This document shows positions 45,675 through 56,333 of a stretch of DNA of 64,000 nt, piece by piece (position 1 is the stretch's first letter; each line of letters begins with the position of its first letter). Under the pieces are notes generated by a model, which had not been told where the DNA came from, ran no database searches, and worked only from the letters and a program-made list of their open reading frames with translations. Position numbers and translations under genes: made by a program. The stretch is from Salvator merianae (taxonomy: Eukaryota; Chordata; Lepidosauria; Squamata; Teiidae): assembly GCA_003586115.2 (NCBI GenBank), contig QVOM02000073.1, positions 42,504,315 through 42,568,314 of the forward strand, in the 5' to 3' direction.

Positions 45675-45966
45675 TAGAATGTGCATAAACCTTTTGGGGG
45701 TGTTTGGTTTGAATCAAACCAAACAGGGACTGGTCTGGTTGGATTTGAACTTTTTTCTTCAAACAGCAGAGCGTTCGGATTGATTCAAACATCTTTGAAT
45801 CTCAATTGAACAGAATACATTTGCTTGCTTTGTTAGAACACCCTTTTGTTCAGTTCAAATTCGAATTCTGTTTTTGAACAGACAGGGTGTTTGGTTTGAA
45901 CTCAAACTTTTTGAACACTGTTTGATTTGAACCAGTTCAAACCTGAACTGATTTGGCACATCTTTA
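45675..45966. mobile_element. hAT MITE with 8-bp target duplication
   Basis: Begins TAGAATGTGCATAAACC and ends GATTTGGCACATCTTTA. The flanks GCAGCGTC (45667-45674) and GCAGCTTC (45967-45974) agree at 7 of 8. The interior is built of short inverse GGTTTGAACC-like motifs, as at 8296. Confidence 0.87.
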
Positions 45967-46195
45967 GCAGCTTCGCTTCTGCAAGGGATTAGAAATCTTT
46001 CTTTGATCTTTCTGAACCATATTTCACTTTGCTCCATACACAAATTTAGTTAAGTGAAAGCCAACTGAGGATTCCAACCTCCCTGCTCCTGTCATCCCAT
46101 TGGTTCCACCTGTGGGACTTCTGTTACCTGAACATTATGCCCAGTGTAATATTCCAGCTATAAGAAGATAGCTGAATATCACAGAAAGCAGAAGC

Positions 46196-46292
46196 GGAGG
46201 GAGGGAGGGAGGGAGGGAGGGAGGAAGGAAGGAAGGAAGGAAGGAAGGAAGGAAGGAAGGAAGGAAGGAAGGAAGGAAGGAAGGAAGGAAGG
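46196..46292. repeat. (GGGA)n-(GGAA)n compound microsatellite
   Basis: About six GGGA copies followed by 17 or more GGAA copies. The purine-only strand explains long Leu/Pro/Ser frames on the other strand. Confidence 0.97.
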
Positions 46293-47735
46293 ACTCTCTA
46301 AAATCAAATTTGTCAGGATAACTTCTGGCCAGAAGGGGAAACACTTGTCCTCATGAATCAAAGGTGCTTCACAAGATGCAGCAAGAACATCTTTGTGGCT
46401 GAGTCTTGGTCTTCTAGAGCTGAACCCAGAAGAACACTGATACAAGCCTATCAGAGCGACAGACATAGCTACAGTAAATGTGATTATGTGTGAGTGACAG
46501 CTTGCATCAATTTAGGCACAGCTGTGGTGGAGTAGTGGGTAACAAGCATGCTGCAAACCTCACTTCTGCCCATTCAAGTTTGTTGTCAGTGAAGAAATGC
46601 CAAGCTTTGCTTCCAGAATCAACCTGCTGTCCTTGCTAGTGAGTGACAGCCAGGGTGGAATATTTATATTGCCTTTGATTTTATAGTCAGTCAAATCAAC
46701 TGCTCAGACTGCAATTAATATGGAATAACTAAATGAACCAAACCTCTAGAGGAGCTGCTAAGGCTCAAAGATAAGAGCAGCACAAATCTTTCTGTTTATT
46801 CTTGCTAATGACAGAGTATTACTGTGTATATTTCTAATTTACATCTGACATAGACTGTAGCAAGAACCAACTCCTTATTTTTGTTTGCAAAAGTTTAGAA
46901 CAGTGACCTTTGGAGCTGTTTAATGAATATGCCAAACACCTAAATATAAATTCATTTCTTTTGCAAGGGTAAAAAATGAGATCAATTTGAATTAAGCAGT
47001 TCATGTAAAGAGGCACTGCCAGTCAAAATAGTGAGAAAAAAATATTGTCAAGTGGAGTTCAGGATCACTTTCAAGCTCAATGCAAAGATTACAGTAGAAG
47101 GCTTTTCAGCTGTCAATTATGGTCCAGTCTGATCAGCAGGCCACAGTTATAATGGTGTCAAAGCCTGTGTCTCCACTTCCAGATGGTGGTGGCTCTGAGT
47201 GGAGAAGAACTGTGGAAAAGGCATCCTCCTCGTCTCTATTTCCATAGCACCTCCATACAGGGCAGGAAGAGACCACCCTGTGATGGAAGTGCCTCTGTGA
47301 GTGAAAACAGTCCACATAATTGCTTTGAAGGTGCCTGCTGCTCCCGAAAATGGGCACAGGGTGGCAGTGGGCATCTTTGATTCTCAGAGGTGCTCTTTTA
47401 ATTTAAGTGGAGATATAGACAAAGTCCTTTTCATCAGTGAACCTTGGATACTACCTTAGCTTCAAATACTTCTTTAGCAGGTGTAATATAGGGATTATGC
47501 CAAATAAGGGTATGATCATGAGACTCAAGAGGCCACCACACATCTTGGAAAAAAATAAATATATCTGGGCCTGATCAGTGCCTGTATTGATGCCCCTTGG
47601 GAACTAAGTGCCTTAAACTCCATGCTGGAAGATAAAGCAAGATACGTATGCAGCAAGCAAGGCACATTGTTATAGCCCTGTGGCCCATAGAATGTCAAAA
47701 AGAGATCCGAAGTAGAGAAGCAAAACTTAGCAGAA
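46293..47735. other. Unique sequence, no gene seen
   Basis: Nothing recognised apart from a weak resemblance between 47180-47360 and 56750-56930. Confidence 0.45.
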
Positions 47736-47743
47736 CCCTAAAT

Positions 47744-49110
47744 TAGGGGTGTGCACGAAGGCACTTTTCCCCTTTCGCTTCGCATTCCTGCGAAGCTACG
47801 GGGCTTCGTTTTCGCACGAAAAAATATGTGCGAAAATGAAGCCCTTCGTCTTCGCGGCGAAGATTTGCGCCTCAACCTGAAGCAGAGGAATCAAGGCGAA
47901 GAAAAGATCCTTCGCCTTGATTTCTCTGTTTCCGATGGCACTCGCCTCTCTCTCATTCCCCCCCCCAGTCTGTCAGTGTGCGCGTGGGACTGACAGACTA
48001 GGGGGAATGAGAGACAGCGAGCGGGAGAGGAGGGAAATCAACGAAAGGAAGGGAACCCCTTCCTTTCGCTGATTGCCCTCCTCTCCCGCCGGCTGAGTCA
48101 GGCGGCGAGAGGAGAGGAGGGAGACCAAGGCAAAGGAAGGGAACCCCCACCTTTCGCTGATCGCCCTCCTCTCCCGCCGGCTGAGTCAGGCGGCGAGAGC
48201 AGAGGAGGGAGACCAAGGCAAAGGAAGGGAACCCCCTCCTTCCGCTGATCGCCCTCCTCTCCCGCCGGCTGAGTCAGGCGTCGAGAGGAGAGGAGGGAGA
48301 CCAAGGCAAAGGAAGGGAACACCTTCCTTTCGCTGATCACCCTCCTCTCCTGCCGGCTGAGTCAGGCGGCGATGGCAGAGGAGGGAGACCAAGGCAAAGG
48401 AAGGGAACCCCCTCCTTCCACTGATCGCCCTCCTCTCCCGCCGGCTGAGTCAGGCGTCGAGAGCAGAGGAGGGAGACCATGGCAAAGGAAGGGAACCCCC
48501 TCCTTTCGCTGATCGCCCTCCTCTCCCGCCGGCTGACTCAGGCGGTGAGAGCAGAGGAGGGAGACCAAGGCAAAGGAAGGGAACCCCCTCCTTCCACTGA
48601 TCGCCCTCCTCTCCCGCTGGCTGAGTCAGGCGTCGAGAGCAGAGGAGGGAGACCATGGCAAAGGAAGGGAACCCCCCTCCTTTCGCTGATCGCCCTCCTC
48701 TCCCGCCGGCTGAGTCAGGCGGCGAGAGCAGAGGAGGGAGACCAAGGCAAAGGAAGGGAACCCCCTCCTTTCGCTGATCACCCTCCTCTCCCGCCGGCTG
48801 AGTCAGGCGGCGAGAGCAGAGGAGGGAGATCAAGGCAAAGGGAACCCCCTCCTTTCGCTGATCGCCCTCCTCTCCCGCCGGCTGAGTCAGGCGGCGAGAG
48901 GAGAGGAAGGAGACCAAGGCAAAGGAAGGGAACCCCTTCCTTTCAGTGATCGCCCTCCTCTCCTGCCGGCTGAGTCAGGCGGCAACGGCAGAGGAGGGAG
49001 ACCAATTCGCATTTCGTGATCTTTGTTTCCCTTCGCATTCGATGCGAAGGGAACCAAATCACGAAATTCGACGAAAATCCAAGTGGCACGAAACTTCATG
49101 CACACCCCTA
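47744..49110 (+). mobile_element. FB-3: complete large foldback hAT element with 8-bp target duplication
   Basis: Starts TAGGGGTGTGCACGAAGGC and ends TTCATGCACACCCCTA. CCCTAAAT stands immediately before (47736-47743) and after (49111-49118), a perfect 8-bp duplication as made by hAT transposases. The left end has GCGAA-rich hairpins and a degenerate CTGACAGACTAGGGGG palindrome (to 48006). The centre is the 88-bp array. The right end has hairpin b shared with FB-1. No transposase frame. Confidence 0.93.
48093..48977. repeat. FB-3 array: ten 88-bp self-complementary units
   Basis: Units begin at CTGAGTCAGGCG, positions 48093, 48181, 48269, 48357, 48445, 48533, 48621, 48710, 48798 and 48882, with a last boundary at 48970; spacing is 88 except one of 89 and one of 84. 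Left arm GTCAGGCGGCGAGAGGAG and right arm CTCTCCCGCCGGCTGA pair. Units vary (GGCGGCGAG or GGCGTCGAG, CCTTTCGC or CCTTCCGC/CCTTCCAC), so the array is less homogenised than in FB-1. Confidence 0.93.
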
Positions 49111-49150
49111 CCCTAAATGTCTTCCAGTCCTGAACTTCTTTAGTAACTGA

Positions 49151-49330
49151 GACTCTTTCTGCACTTGGCCTTATTCTAGATTATATCTTGGAATAGGGAT
49201 CTGCCATCTGCATGTTACTATGAACAATGGCAGGCCCCACCTGGGGTCTGCTATAATCAGCACTAGCGTGTGGATAGCAGGTCCCTATTCTGGGATATAG
49301 TCCAGAATAAAGCCAAGTGCAGAAAGGGCC
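49151..49330. mobile_element. Short GGCC-type MITE, type G
   Basis: CTCTTTCTGCACTTGGCC pairs with GCCAAGTGCAGAAAGGGCC. The inner arms TTATTCTAGATTATATC and GGATATAGTCCAGAATAA pair as well. Possible flanks CTGAG and CAGAG (one mismatch) if the ends are shifted by one base. Confidence 0.72.
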
Positions 49331-49699
49331 AGAGTTACTTTTTCCCAAAGTGGTGATGAAAGTTAAAATATTCTTATTGAATTCAGTAGATGCCAAAAAA
49401 CTTTTTTTTCTTCCTCCTATACAGAGGACCACATTACTGTGCAGGATGGTAACAGCAGACATACACACAGTCCTACTTGCGGTGCCTTTGAAAACCAGCA
49501 GACCACGTCATGAACTGAAAGGAGACCAGCCCTAGCATGAAACTGAAGGCCAAAATGAAATTATTTCTAAACCTATTGCAGGTGCTTGGGATGTAAGTAT
49601 TGCTGTTACTGAGGCAGAACAGAGGATGATGCCATGTTGAACGATATACTCTGGAAAGGAATATGGCAGGGTCTGCACAACAGGCGGAAAAAAGTAAGG

Positions 49700-50260
49700 A
49701 AAAAAAACCAAGAAAAAGAGTGCTATAGTGGAAAAGCGCGAGAAAGCATTCTGATAGCGCTTTCTCTCACTCTGCCAATTTGCTACAGACATTTCCTTTG
49801 CCATTTTCTCTCACTGGGCCTGTTCACACTTGCAACTAGCAAGCATCAAGGCATCAAAAGACAGAGATCAGAGTGGCTGGCAGTGAGCTTCTTCAGATCC
49901 CAATTGCTATTACCAGTGGAGCCATACTCCACAACCCTTCCAGGAGGTGGCGAGGATTGAGCACGGCTACTGCTGTTTGCACAGTGAATGCTGGTAACCA
50001 GCTTCAGGTCCTGTTTTCTAATTAGTCTGTGCTAGCATAGTCAGTGCAAAAATGACCTTTGTGAAAACAGTCCCAGCCAGAATCATTGAAGCCTGGGAAT
50101 GGAAGTTCCCTGGCTATAATGTTTGCATGGCTGGGAGTGGTAGCGTTTGTGCATGCAACATACTTACACATGCACTATCAGTGCAGTGCTTCTACAGGCA
50201 GGAACCACTGCTGCGCAGACCTTGCTTATATCATTCAACAAGGTACCTGTTAGATAGCTT
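49700..50260. mobile_element. Unclassified palindromic repeat (type I), interrupted by a B-type MITE
   Basis: Sequence on both sides of 49817-50056 matches the uninterrupted copy at 15885-16120 (GCGCTTTCTCTCACTCTGCC on the left, GAAAACAGTCCCAGCCAG on the right). Its own ends are not defined. Confidence 0.5.
49817..50056. mobile_element. GGCC-type MITE, nested in the type I repeat
   Basis: The left end GGCCTGTTCACACTTGCAAC is of A type (then AGCAAGCATCAAGG), but the right end CAGTGCAAAAATGACC is of B type. The flanks CACTG and TTTGT do not match. It may be a chimera or a deleted pair of elements. Confidence 0.55.
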
Positions 50261-50334
50261 CCTCCATTATAGACTAATAAGATCACTGCAATTGTCTGGG
50301 AAAATCCTGCTTCAGGGACCACCAACTACTGTAC

Positions 50335-50500
50335 TGAGCTACAGCCAATCCCGTTAAACTGGATCAATAAACTGGGTTAATCATATGAGTGTCTAGTCTT
50401 TGAGGAAAGTGTGGCTCAGTGGTTATAGCACATATTCTCATGGAACAAAAAGTATATCAGATGCTGGTAATGTCCATTAATATTGGTTCCAATGTGAGAC
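50335..50500. repeat. First copy of a local duplicated module
   Basis: From GAGCTACAGCCAATCCCGTT to GGTTCCAATGTGAGACAGC; the second copy is at 51605-51945 with an insertion. The beginning matches the 5' end of the neighbouring SINE. Confidence 0.7.
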
Positions 50501-50634
50501 AGCATTATCGATAAATGTAATTTCATATTGTGGAGTCCCATAGCAGGCCCTTATTTATGTATAGGTGCATCTACATTTTAGAATGATCTCCTATTGGATG
50601 TTTCTGAAGCACTGACTATCACATCTTTAAGGTG

Positions 50635-50850
50635 ACTTCTTCCATTCTAAGCTGGAACAGACCCTGCGGTACAGCAGCCATCTGCACTGCGAGGGCTGGA
50701 ACAGCCCGGAACCGGGCTTCCAGCACTTGCAGTCAGAATGCTTGCCACCTGCCATAGCAGTAGTTGCAGAAATGTTGGGCTGCTGCCGTGGCCACTGGGG
50801 ATGCAGCGCGTGATTGCATATTCAGCAGTGCCAAGCACTGTGTAAGTCTC
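50635..50850. mobile_element. A-type MITE fragment
   Basis: TTCCATTCTAAGCTGGAACA and GACCCTGCGGTACAGCAGCC, then GCTGCCGTGGCCACTGGGG, correspond to the first half of A-type interiors. Element ends not found. Confidence 0.45.
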
Positions 50851-51444
50851 CTCATTGTGCAAAAATGAGAGGGTGGGGTGAGTAAACAAGGCAATTGTTT
50901 GTGTTGTCTGACATGAAGAAGGCATTATTTCCTCCTGACCCATGTGAACATGACCCACATATCCTAAACTGGCAAAGCTAGCTAATTCCTCCATCCCTGG
51001 TAATATATTAGTTTGACATGAGAGAGAAAAAGATAAAAGAGACAGAAAGGAACAATAAGCCTGATACATGCCAGAACAACCCTTTGAGTATACATCTCAC
51101 AATTGAATCCATTAAGCACTTTAACTTCCCTAGTAACTCCTAGGAAAATACGAAGTGGTGATTGCAACTACAGCTGTAGTCCCACCATATTCTCAACCCC
51201 TGCATTTCCCATGGGCAGATAGGAAAAAGTACCTTGATTAACTCCTCCCATCATGTGAATGCAACAGGCTTCCGAGTCAAGATCAGAAAGGCAAAGAAAC
51301 TTCATGTCAGTTAGCTGGGAGGAGGGTGATAGAGTGTTGTGGAAAATGGAGAGGCATTGCCTGATACTGATATTTTCCTGCACGGGAAAACATGAGCCAT
51401 AAAAGGACTGGGTTCTAGTGCTGTTATTTCTGCAGAAATCCATT

Positions 51445-51625
51445 CCTCATCATTTGTTGTAGGGTACCACGAGATCATGGCTAACTCCTGGTTGACTGCA
51501 AGTTTTCTTGGCAGAGATACAGAAGTGGTTTGTCATTGTCTACTTCTAGGGAGAGGCTGGGGATTGAACCAGCAACCCTCTGCTTTCCAGGCAATTTGCT
51601 GTACCACTGAGCTACAGTCACTCCC
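51445..51625 (-). mobile_element. tRNA-derived SINE
   Basis: The minus strand begins GTAGCTCAGTGGTACAGC (A box-like) and continues to GGTTCAATCCCC (B box), then AAACCACTTCTGTATCTCTG and CCAAGAAAAC, a tail known from reptilian tRNA-derived SINEs. It is not a tRNA gene: the acceptor and anticodon arms do not fold in full and the body continues about 100 bp past the B box. Confidence 0.78.
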
Positions 51626-51945
51626 ATTAAACTGGATCAATAAACTGGACCAATCATACGAGCATCTAGTCTTTGGGGAAAGTGTGGCTGGGTAGTCATA
51701 ACACATGTACTCATGGAACAAAAAGTATATCAGTTGCTATGGTAGAATGTAGGCTTTCACGGCCGGTTTCAGTCTCATTTGTAGTAGTTTTTGGGCTGTT
51801 GTGCCGTGTTCTATAGTTCTTCTGAGAACCTAAGCTTTCAGACATGGCTATGATGTCCATCACTGCTACATATGAGAGTATATCAGATGCTGGTAATGCC
51901 CATTAATATTGGTTCCAATGCGAGACAGCCCTATAGATAAACATG
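51605..51945. repeat. Second copy of the duplicated module, with insertion
   Basis: 51605-51735 matches 50335-50465, and 51880-51945 matches the continuation to 50500. Between them lies the repeat at 51738-51880. Confidence 0.7.
51738..51880. mobile_element. Dispersed repeat inserted in the duplicated module, possibly Penelope-related
   Basis: TAGGCTTTCACGGCCGG, then GGGCTGTTGTGCCGTGTTC and AAGCTTTCAGACATGGCT. This resembles an abundant reptilian dispersed repeat that I associate, without certainty, with Penelope-like elements. Confidence 0.45.
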
Positions 51946-53539
51946 ATCTTATCTAATCCAGTTATTTTTCAATCCCATAGCCATGGATAGGCAGACTTGG
52001 AAATGAGACTAAGGCAGCAACAACTCTGAGATCACCCTGATCCCAGCCCCCTCCCCACTTTGTATTCAGGTAGCTGGTCTGCAATTGATCCCCACTTCTT
52101 TTTACCTGAAAAGTACTCATGGGAGGGGTTGAGGAGTTTAGCTTAGGCTCCTGCTGCTTTTCACACATGGGTGACGAAGTAAAAAAATTATACTCAACTA
52201 TAGGAAAGCATCTTATTGCCAACATGCAAATACCTACTGTCTTCCAAAGGCATTTCTGTGTCATAACTATGCATTCCAGGCAAATGAGGAATGGTCATTC
52301 AGTTCACATCTACAGGCCCCCTGTCACCCAAGCTATTACTTTTAAAAATATCAGTTCTGGGAGTAAAAATTTCAGATTGCACTCAGACTCCTTGCAGACA
52401 GTGGCAAACCAATTTCAGCTACCAGTCAGTGAACCATAAGACAGCAAACAAAATTACATTAATTTTTCATAAATTAAAAGCTAAAACTAGCAGTGACTCA
52501 CTGCTTCTTAAGTTATTGATTTTTCCTGTTCCTTTTTTTTTTTTTTTTTTTTTTAAAAAAGCTGTTTGGTTACACAACAGATTGTACAGTTCTTCCAGCA
52601 AGTATTTTCTAATCTGAATTTCTGTTCCCACTGCATGCCACCCCACTGCACCCCCAATTCCCTTTGTTTACTTGGTATTTCCACCTATATCTAAGCAGAC
52701 TGATGGTGAAGTCCTCAGGTGCTGGTACAGTCCATTGCTCCTTTGATTAAACTCTGCAAAAAACATAACGATCTGGAATGTTTCATTATTTTCTTGGCAA
52801 TGCTTACCACAGCTTTTTATCCAGAGAGGCTTCTCTTTCTCTCATTTTATCAAGGCATTAGAGACACAGATAACACAAGCTGGACTGAGAAAATTGGAAT
52901 TCTTAGAACATGAAAATATCTGCAAGAATCCTTTCTGGTAAAGAAGTATATTTGTCACAGTGTCCTTATTTAAGGATCAAAGAGCAGCATAAATGAAGTC
53001 TTCTCCACCTGCAGATTTGGTTCTGCAGCCTCTATTCATTTCTGAGAAAACATGCTCTAAAGAGCACACCAAAAGTGGAACCTTTTCCCATTTTCATTGT
53101 TGCACATAGCCATGAAGTGTGACCATTTAATTCATTTTCTTTTCAAAGCCTCTGGCCTCTACTGCCCCCGGTGGTGGTAATATATGAAATATCACTTTTA
53201 ATGCAGGCTTCACTCCCTGATTCAGATTTGTGCAATATGGGTATAAGTAATAAATAATGAATTTTGATATGACATTATCCTCTGGCAGTCTGTAGTTCAG
53301 GCATTTACCAAAGACTGAATGCAAGTGCTGTCATGTTAACATTTTAGTTGACTTTATTCTCATATTTGTTCCTTTTTCAATGCAGTGCATTTTTTAAAAA
53401 CTTTCCTTATCTCCTAGCATGAATGAATATACTTTTTTGTTAGGTGACATTGAGAACATATTCCTGCACATAGGCTATGAAGTTCATGGCTCTGCAGAGG
53501 ACTAAGCTAATTCTCAGGCTGACAATATGCATAAAACAA
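51946..53539. other. Unique sequence, no gene seen
   Basis: A poly-T tract at 52533-52554; otherwise nothing recognised. Confidence 0.5.
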
Positions 53540-53622
53540 CAGAGAACCTGTTTGCACTTTAAGCTAGTGAGGCTCAGGAACACTCACTAGCTAGTTGCGT
53601 CTGCACCACATGGAGGTCAATG

Positions 53623-54335
53623 GGCCTGTTCTCTCTTGTAACTAGCAAGCATCAAGGATGCTTGCTAGACAAGTGCATTTGCATGAGAGGATGGCCGTAG
53701 CGAACCGGCAGCGGACTTCATCCGCTGCCGATCCTCACTAGCGCCTGGACAAGAAAAAAGCTGTCCGAATCCTCACCTGAAGCTCAAAGTGAGCTTCAGG
53801 TGAGGATTCATTCGCACTTACCTCCTTGTCCATGGCGGCGGCCATCTTCTGGACGATCAGCCCGCCCATCATGCATTGCGTGATCATGTGATCATGCAAT
53901 GCATGATAGGCAATGGAGTCTACCCCTTCGCACGGGCCCGATTGGGCCAGTACGAGGCCCCAATCGAGCCCATGCCACTGCGATTGGGCCAGGGACGCAG
54001 GACGAGCCCGTGTTGCGCACTGTCTGGCGTTCCGGTGCCCGACTGCTGGCGCGAATGGCGGTTGCCGCAGCAGCGGCCTACAACGCGTCAGGCCGCTGTC
54101 ATGGCGACCGGGAGGCCCGTGCGGTGATGACGTCGTCATGGTGCGCAGCGTGCGCCTCCCGGCTGCCATGGCGAACATCAGGGATGGATAATGGCGTTCG
54201 CACTGGCGAACGCCATTATCCAGCTTTGGGTCTGTTTTCAGGTCCCATCATGCAGATGGTGTCTGCATGATGGGGTCTGTTCCACGCTAGAATGGGCTAA
54301 TTAGCCCATTCTAGCGTGGAATGTGCAAACAGGCC
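53623..54335 (-). mobile_element. GGCC-type MITE, long interior A, nested
   Basis: The left end GGCCTGTTCTCTCTTGTAAC is followed by a hairpin of AGCAAGCATC; the right end is GGAATGTGCAAACAGGCC. It is a close inverse relative of 19216-20633 but lacks the B insertion. The flanks CAATG and CTGTG agree at 3 of 5. CpG-rich; open frames in several phases are not credible genes. Confidence 0.85.
54280..54321. repeat. Perfect 42-bp palindrome at the A-element end
   Basis: Same sequence as at 19230-19271, centred between 54300 and 54301. Confidence 0.97.
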
Positions 54336-54470
54336 CTGTGTGACCAGGAGCAGCCTATAGCTGCTCCTGATCGTGACTAGCTGTAAAGCTCTGATCGTGA
54401 CTAGCTCTAAATTGTGCTCCACAACTTGACCAGGAACAGCTATCCTGCTCCTGGTCAAGTGCATTCACAG

Positions 54471-54610
54471 GGTCTTTCTGCACTTTCTACCTTAGAATGG
54501 GATAATTCTAGTCCAGCTGCTTCTGGTATAGCTGTGGAGTGCTTCACAGCTGTACCAGGAGCAGCTGGAGTATAATAATCCCATTCTAAGGTAGAAAGTG
54601 CAGAAAGGCC
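54471..54610. mobile_element. Short GGCC-type MITE (140 bp), nested
   Basis: GGTCTTTCTGCACTTTCTAC and GTAGAAAGTGCAGAAAGGCC are near-perfect inverted repeats extended by CTTAGAATGGGAT and ATCCCATTCTAAG. The duplication CACAG is perfect (54466-54470 and 54611-54615). Confidence 0.9.
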
Positions 54611-54891
54611 CACAGTCTCTTCTGGGTGTGGTGTGCTGCAGCTGTGCCTGCACAATTGTGTGTTCACACCTGCACATGCTTGCATGAGCTGCAGTGCTGA
54701 TCATCACCATGGCAGTGGCTGGATGCTTCATGGCCATGGTCCTGTGAGGTCTGGGAACAGGACACCAGCATTTGCATTGCAGGTATTCTACTCCAGGGAT
54801 CCTCAGTGCAGACAGTGTCCATGCTGCATGGTCCAGTTCACCTTAGAACAAAATAGTTATCCTGTTCCAATGTGGAAAGTGCCAAAACATC

Positions 54892-55964
54892 CAGAGGCTT
54901 TAAAAAGAGCGTGAATGGCAGATTCAGAATGAACGCTGTATGAATTCTGAGAGACAGATTACACTCCCCCCCCCCCCCTTAGAGACCTGTTTTAGCTTAG
55001 AGGTGGATAGTGGGGATTGAGATATGATTCTTCAATTCCTGCCTTTAGTGCATTACTTTGATTTTTTTTTCCAACAAATTTTGCTTAGATGCTGGCCCAG
55101 TCCACACAAGGTCCATTCAGGTGAACTGTTGGGGTAGGAGGTGCAGGTGATAGCCTGGAGGTGGAAATTTGGGGCAGACACATAGAATTCATCTAACCAT
55201 AGGTCCCAGAACATGGCTGCAAGGAGAGCCGCGCCTGCAGCTCAAATGTTTCTGCATGGCAAGGCCTTTGATGGATCAAAAATGACTGATTTCTGGCCTC
55301 ATTTTTCTGGTCCACTGGGTGTAAATTGTATGCAATGAATAATGCCTTATTTCAGCCAGGGAGGACTGGACCCAGCAGACATTTGCCTTACAGTCAGATG
55401 CATCCAAACATCCAAAGCCTTTTCCATCCTGGTCATCAGTGGGTTCCTGGCTCTATAACACTTCACAGTGGAGATTGCAATACTCCTGGTCAAGCTACAA
55501 TAAATGGCTTTTTTTTTTAATGGTCCAGACAGTGGACTCCCTGATAGCAAAGATTCCTCACATGGCACTGAAAACTTTCCCTTGTTTCAGGTGGGTCAGG
55601 ATTTAGTTCTCAGGGGACATAGTGACCCTACACAACAAAACTGTTTTGCAGTGAAAAAAAATGTGTGCACAGTAAAAATTGTGGATGATTTTGTTTTACA
55701 CACAGCAAAAAATGTGTGCACTAAAAGGCATAACCCCCCAAAGACACACTCAAAAAGCACTCTGCACTTGTGCATGTACCAAAAAGTCAGCAGTGGCCAC
55801 CAGCTTTAAGCCCAGGTGTATGCACCCCATGCAAAGTGCACCATGGCTGTTCGCGGGACCTCCAGGCCTCTGTACTATGCAAACACCCAGGCTTAAAGTC
55901 AGTGATTGCTGCTGCAAAAAGTACTATGCACTCACTCAGGAACCCAGCTGCTTAGACCTTTTCC
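54892..55964. other. Unique sequence, no gene seen
   Basis: A poly-C tract at 54965-54978. Open frames have no support. Confidence 0.5.
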
Positions 55965-56333
55965 ACACTGGGGGCTTTTTCTGGGACAAATCCTGGGACA
56001 AGGGCCTGCAACCTGTATACTAGTGCTGACTGTGGCGGACCTTACCCCCAGCTGTGTTTCATCCGTATTTGACAATATGTGGACTAGGCAAAATGGTGCC
56101 TTAGTCTGGTCTAGGTCTCAACATCAAGGTCTGCAGTCAGCTCAGGACTGATATATTGGACCACCATTCAAGGAAGCACCACCAAAAATGGGTCTAGCCC
56201 CCAACCAGCATTATCTTCTGGAGGCAGTGGCCAGGGCTGGAAAGGCATGACCATTCCAATACAGATGACCCTGTTCTGCTCCATTAGCAATTCAACCCAG
56301 CATGTTCTGTGACAAGTAAGAGTGGAAAGGGCC
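55965..56333. mobile_element. GGCC-type MITE, interior F
   Basis: GACCTTTTCCACACTGGGGG at the left and AGAGTGGAAAGGGCC at the right are inverted repeats. The interior CTCAACATCAAGGTCTGCAG is shared with the copy near 31.6 kb. The target duplication is unclear. Confidence 0.6.

Larger units (their letters stand above)
53545..54891 (-). mobile_element. GGCC-type MITE, interior A, host for two nested elements
   Basis: The left end AACCTGTTTGCACTTTAAGC and right end GGAAAGTGCCAAAACATC are decayed inverted repeats, flanked by a perfect CAGAG duplication (53540-53544 and 54892-54896). Two younger elements sit inside at 53623-54335 and 54471-54610. The A core (ACCATGGCAGTGGCTGG) is at about 54707. 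Confidence 0.8.

Noticed and set aside
46135..46466. Leu/Pro/Ser-rich open frames
   Set aside because: Translation of a GGGA/GGAA microsatellite.
47744..47760. Telomere-like TTAGGG at the FB ends
   Set aside because: Only a single TTAGGGG occurs, part of the transposon end beside an AT flank; no tandem telomeric repeats.
47998..48949. Overlapping open frames of up to 156 codons in the FB-3 array
   Set aside because: GC-rich 88-bp repeats lacking stops. The unit is not a multiple of three, and frames on both strands run through it.
51545..51625. tRNA gene on the minus strand
   Set aside because: A- and B-box-like motifs are present, but the cloverleaf is incomplete and the sequence continues as a SINE body.
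50335..51945. LTR pair of a retroelement
   Set aside because: The repeats lack TG...CA ends, and no polypurine tract, primer site, gag or pol frame lies between them.
53738..54270. Several open frames of 76-146 codons on both strands
   Set aside because: They lie within a CpG-rich A-type MITE; the related copy at 19.2-19.8 kb has frames in similar places with no conserved protein.
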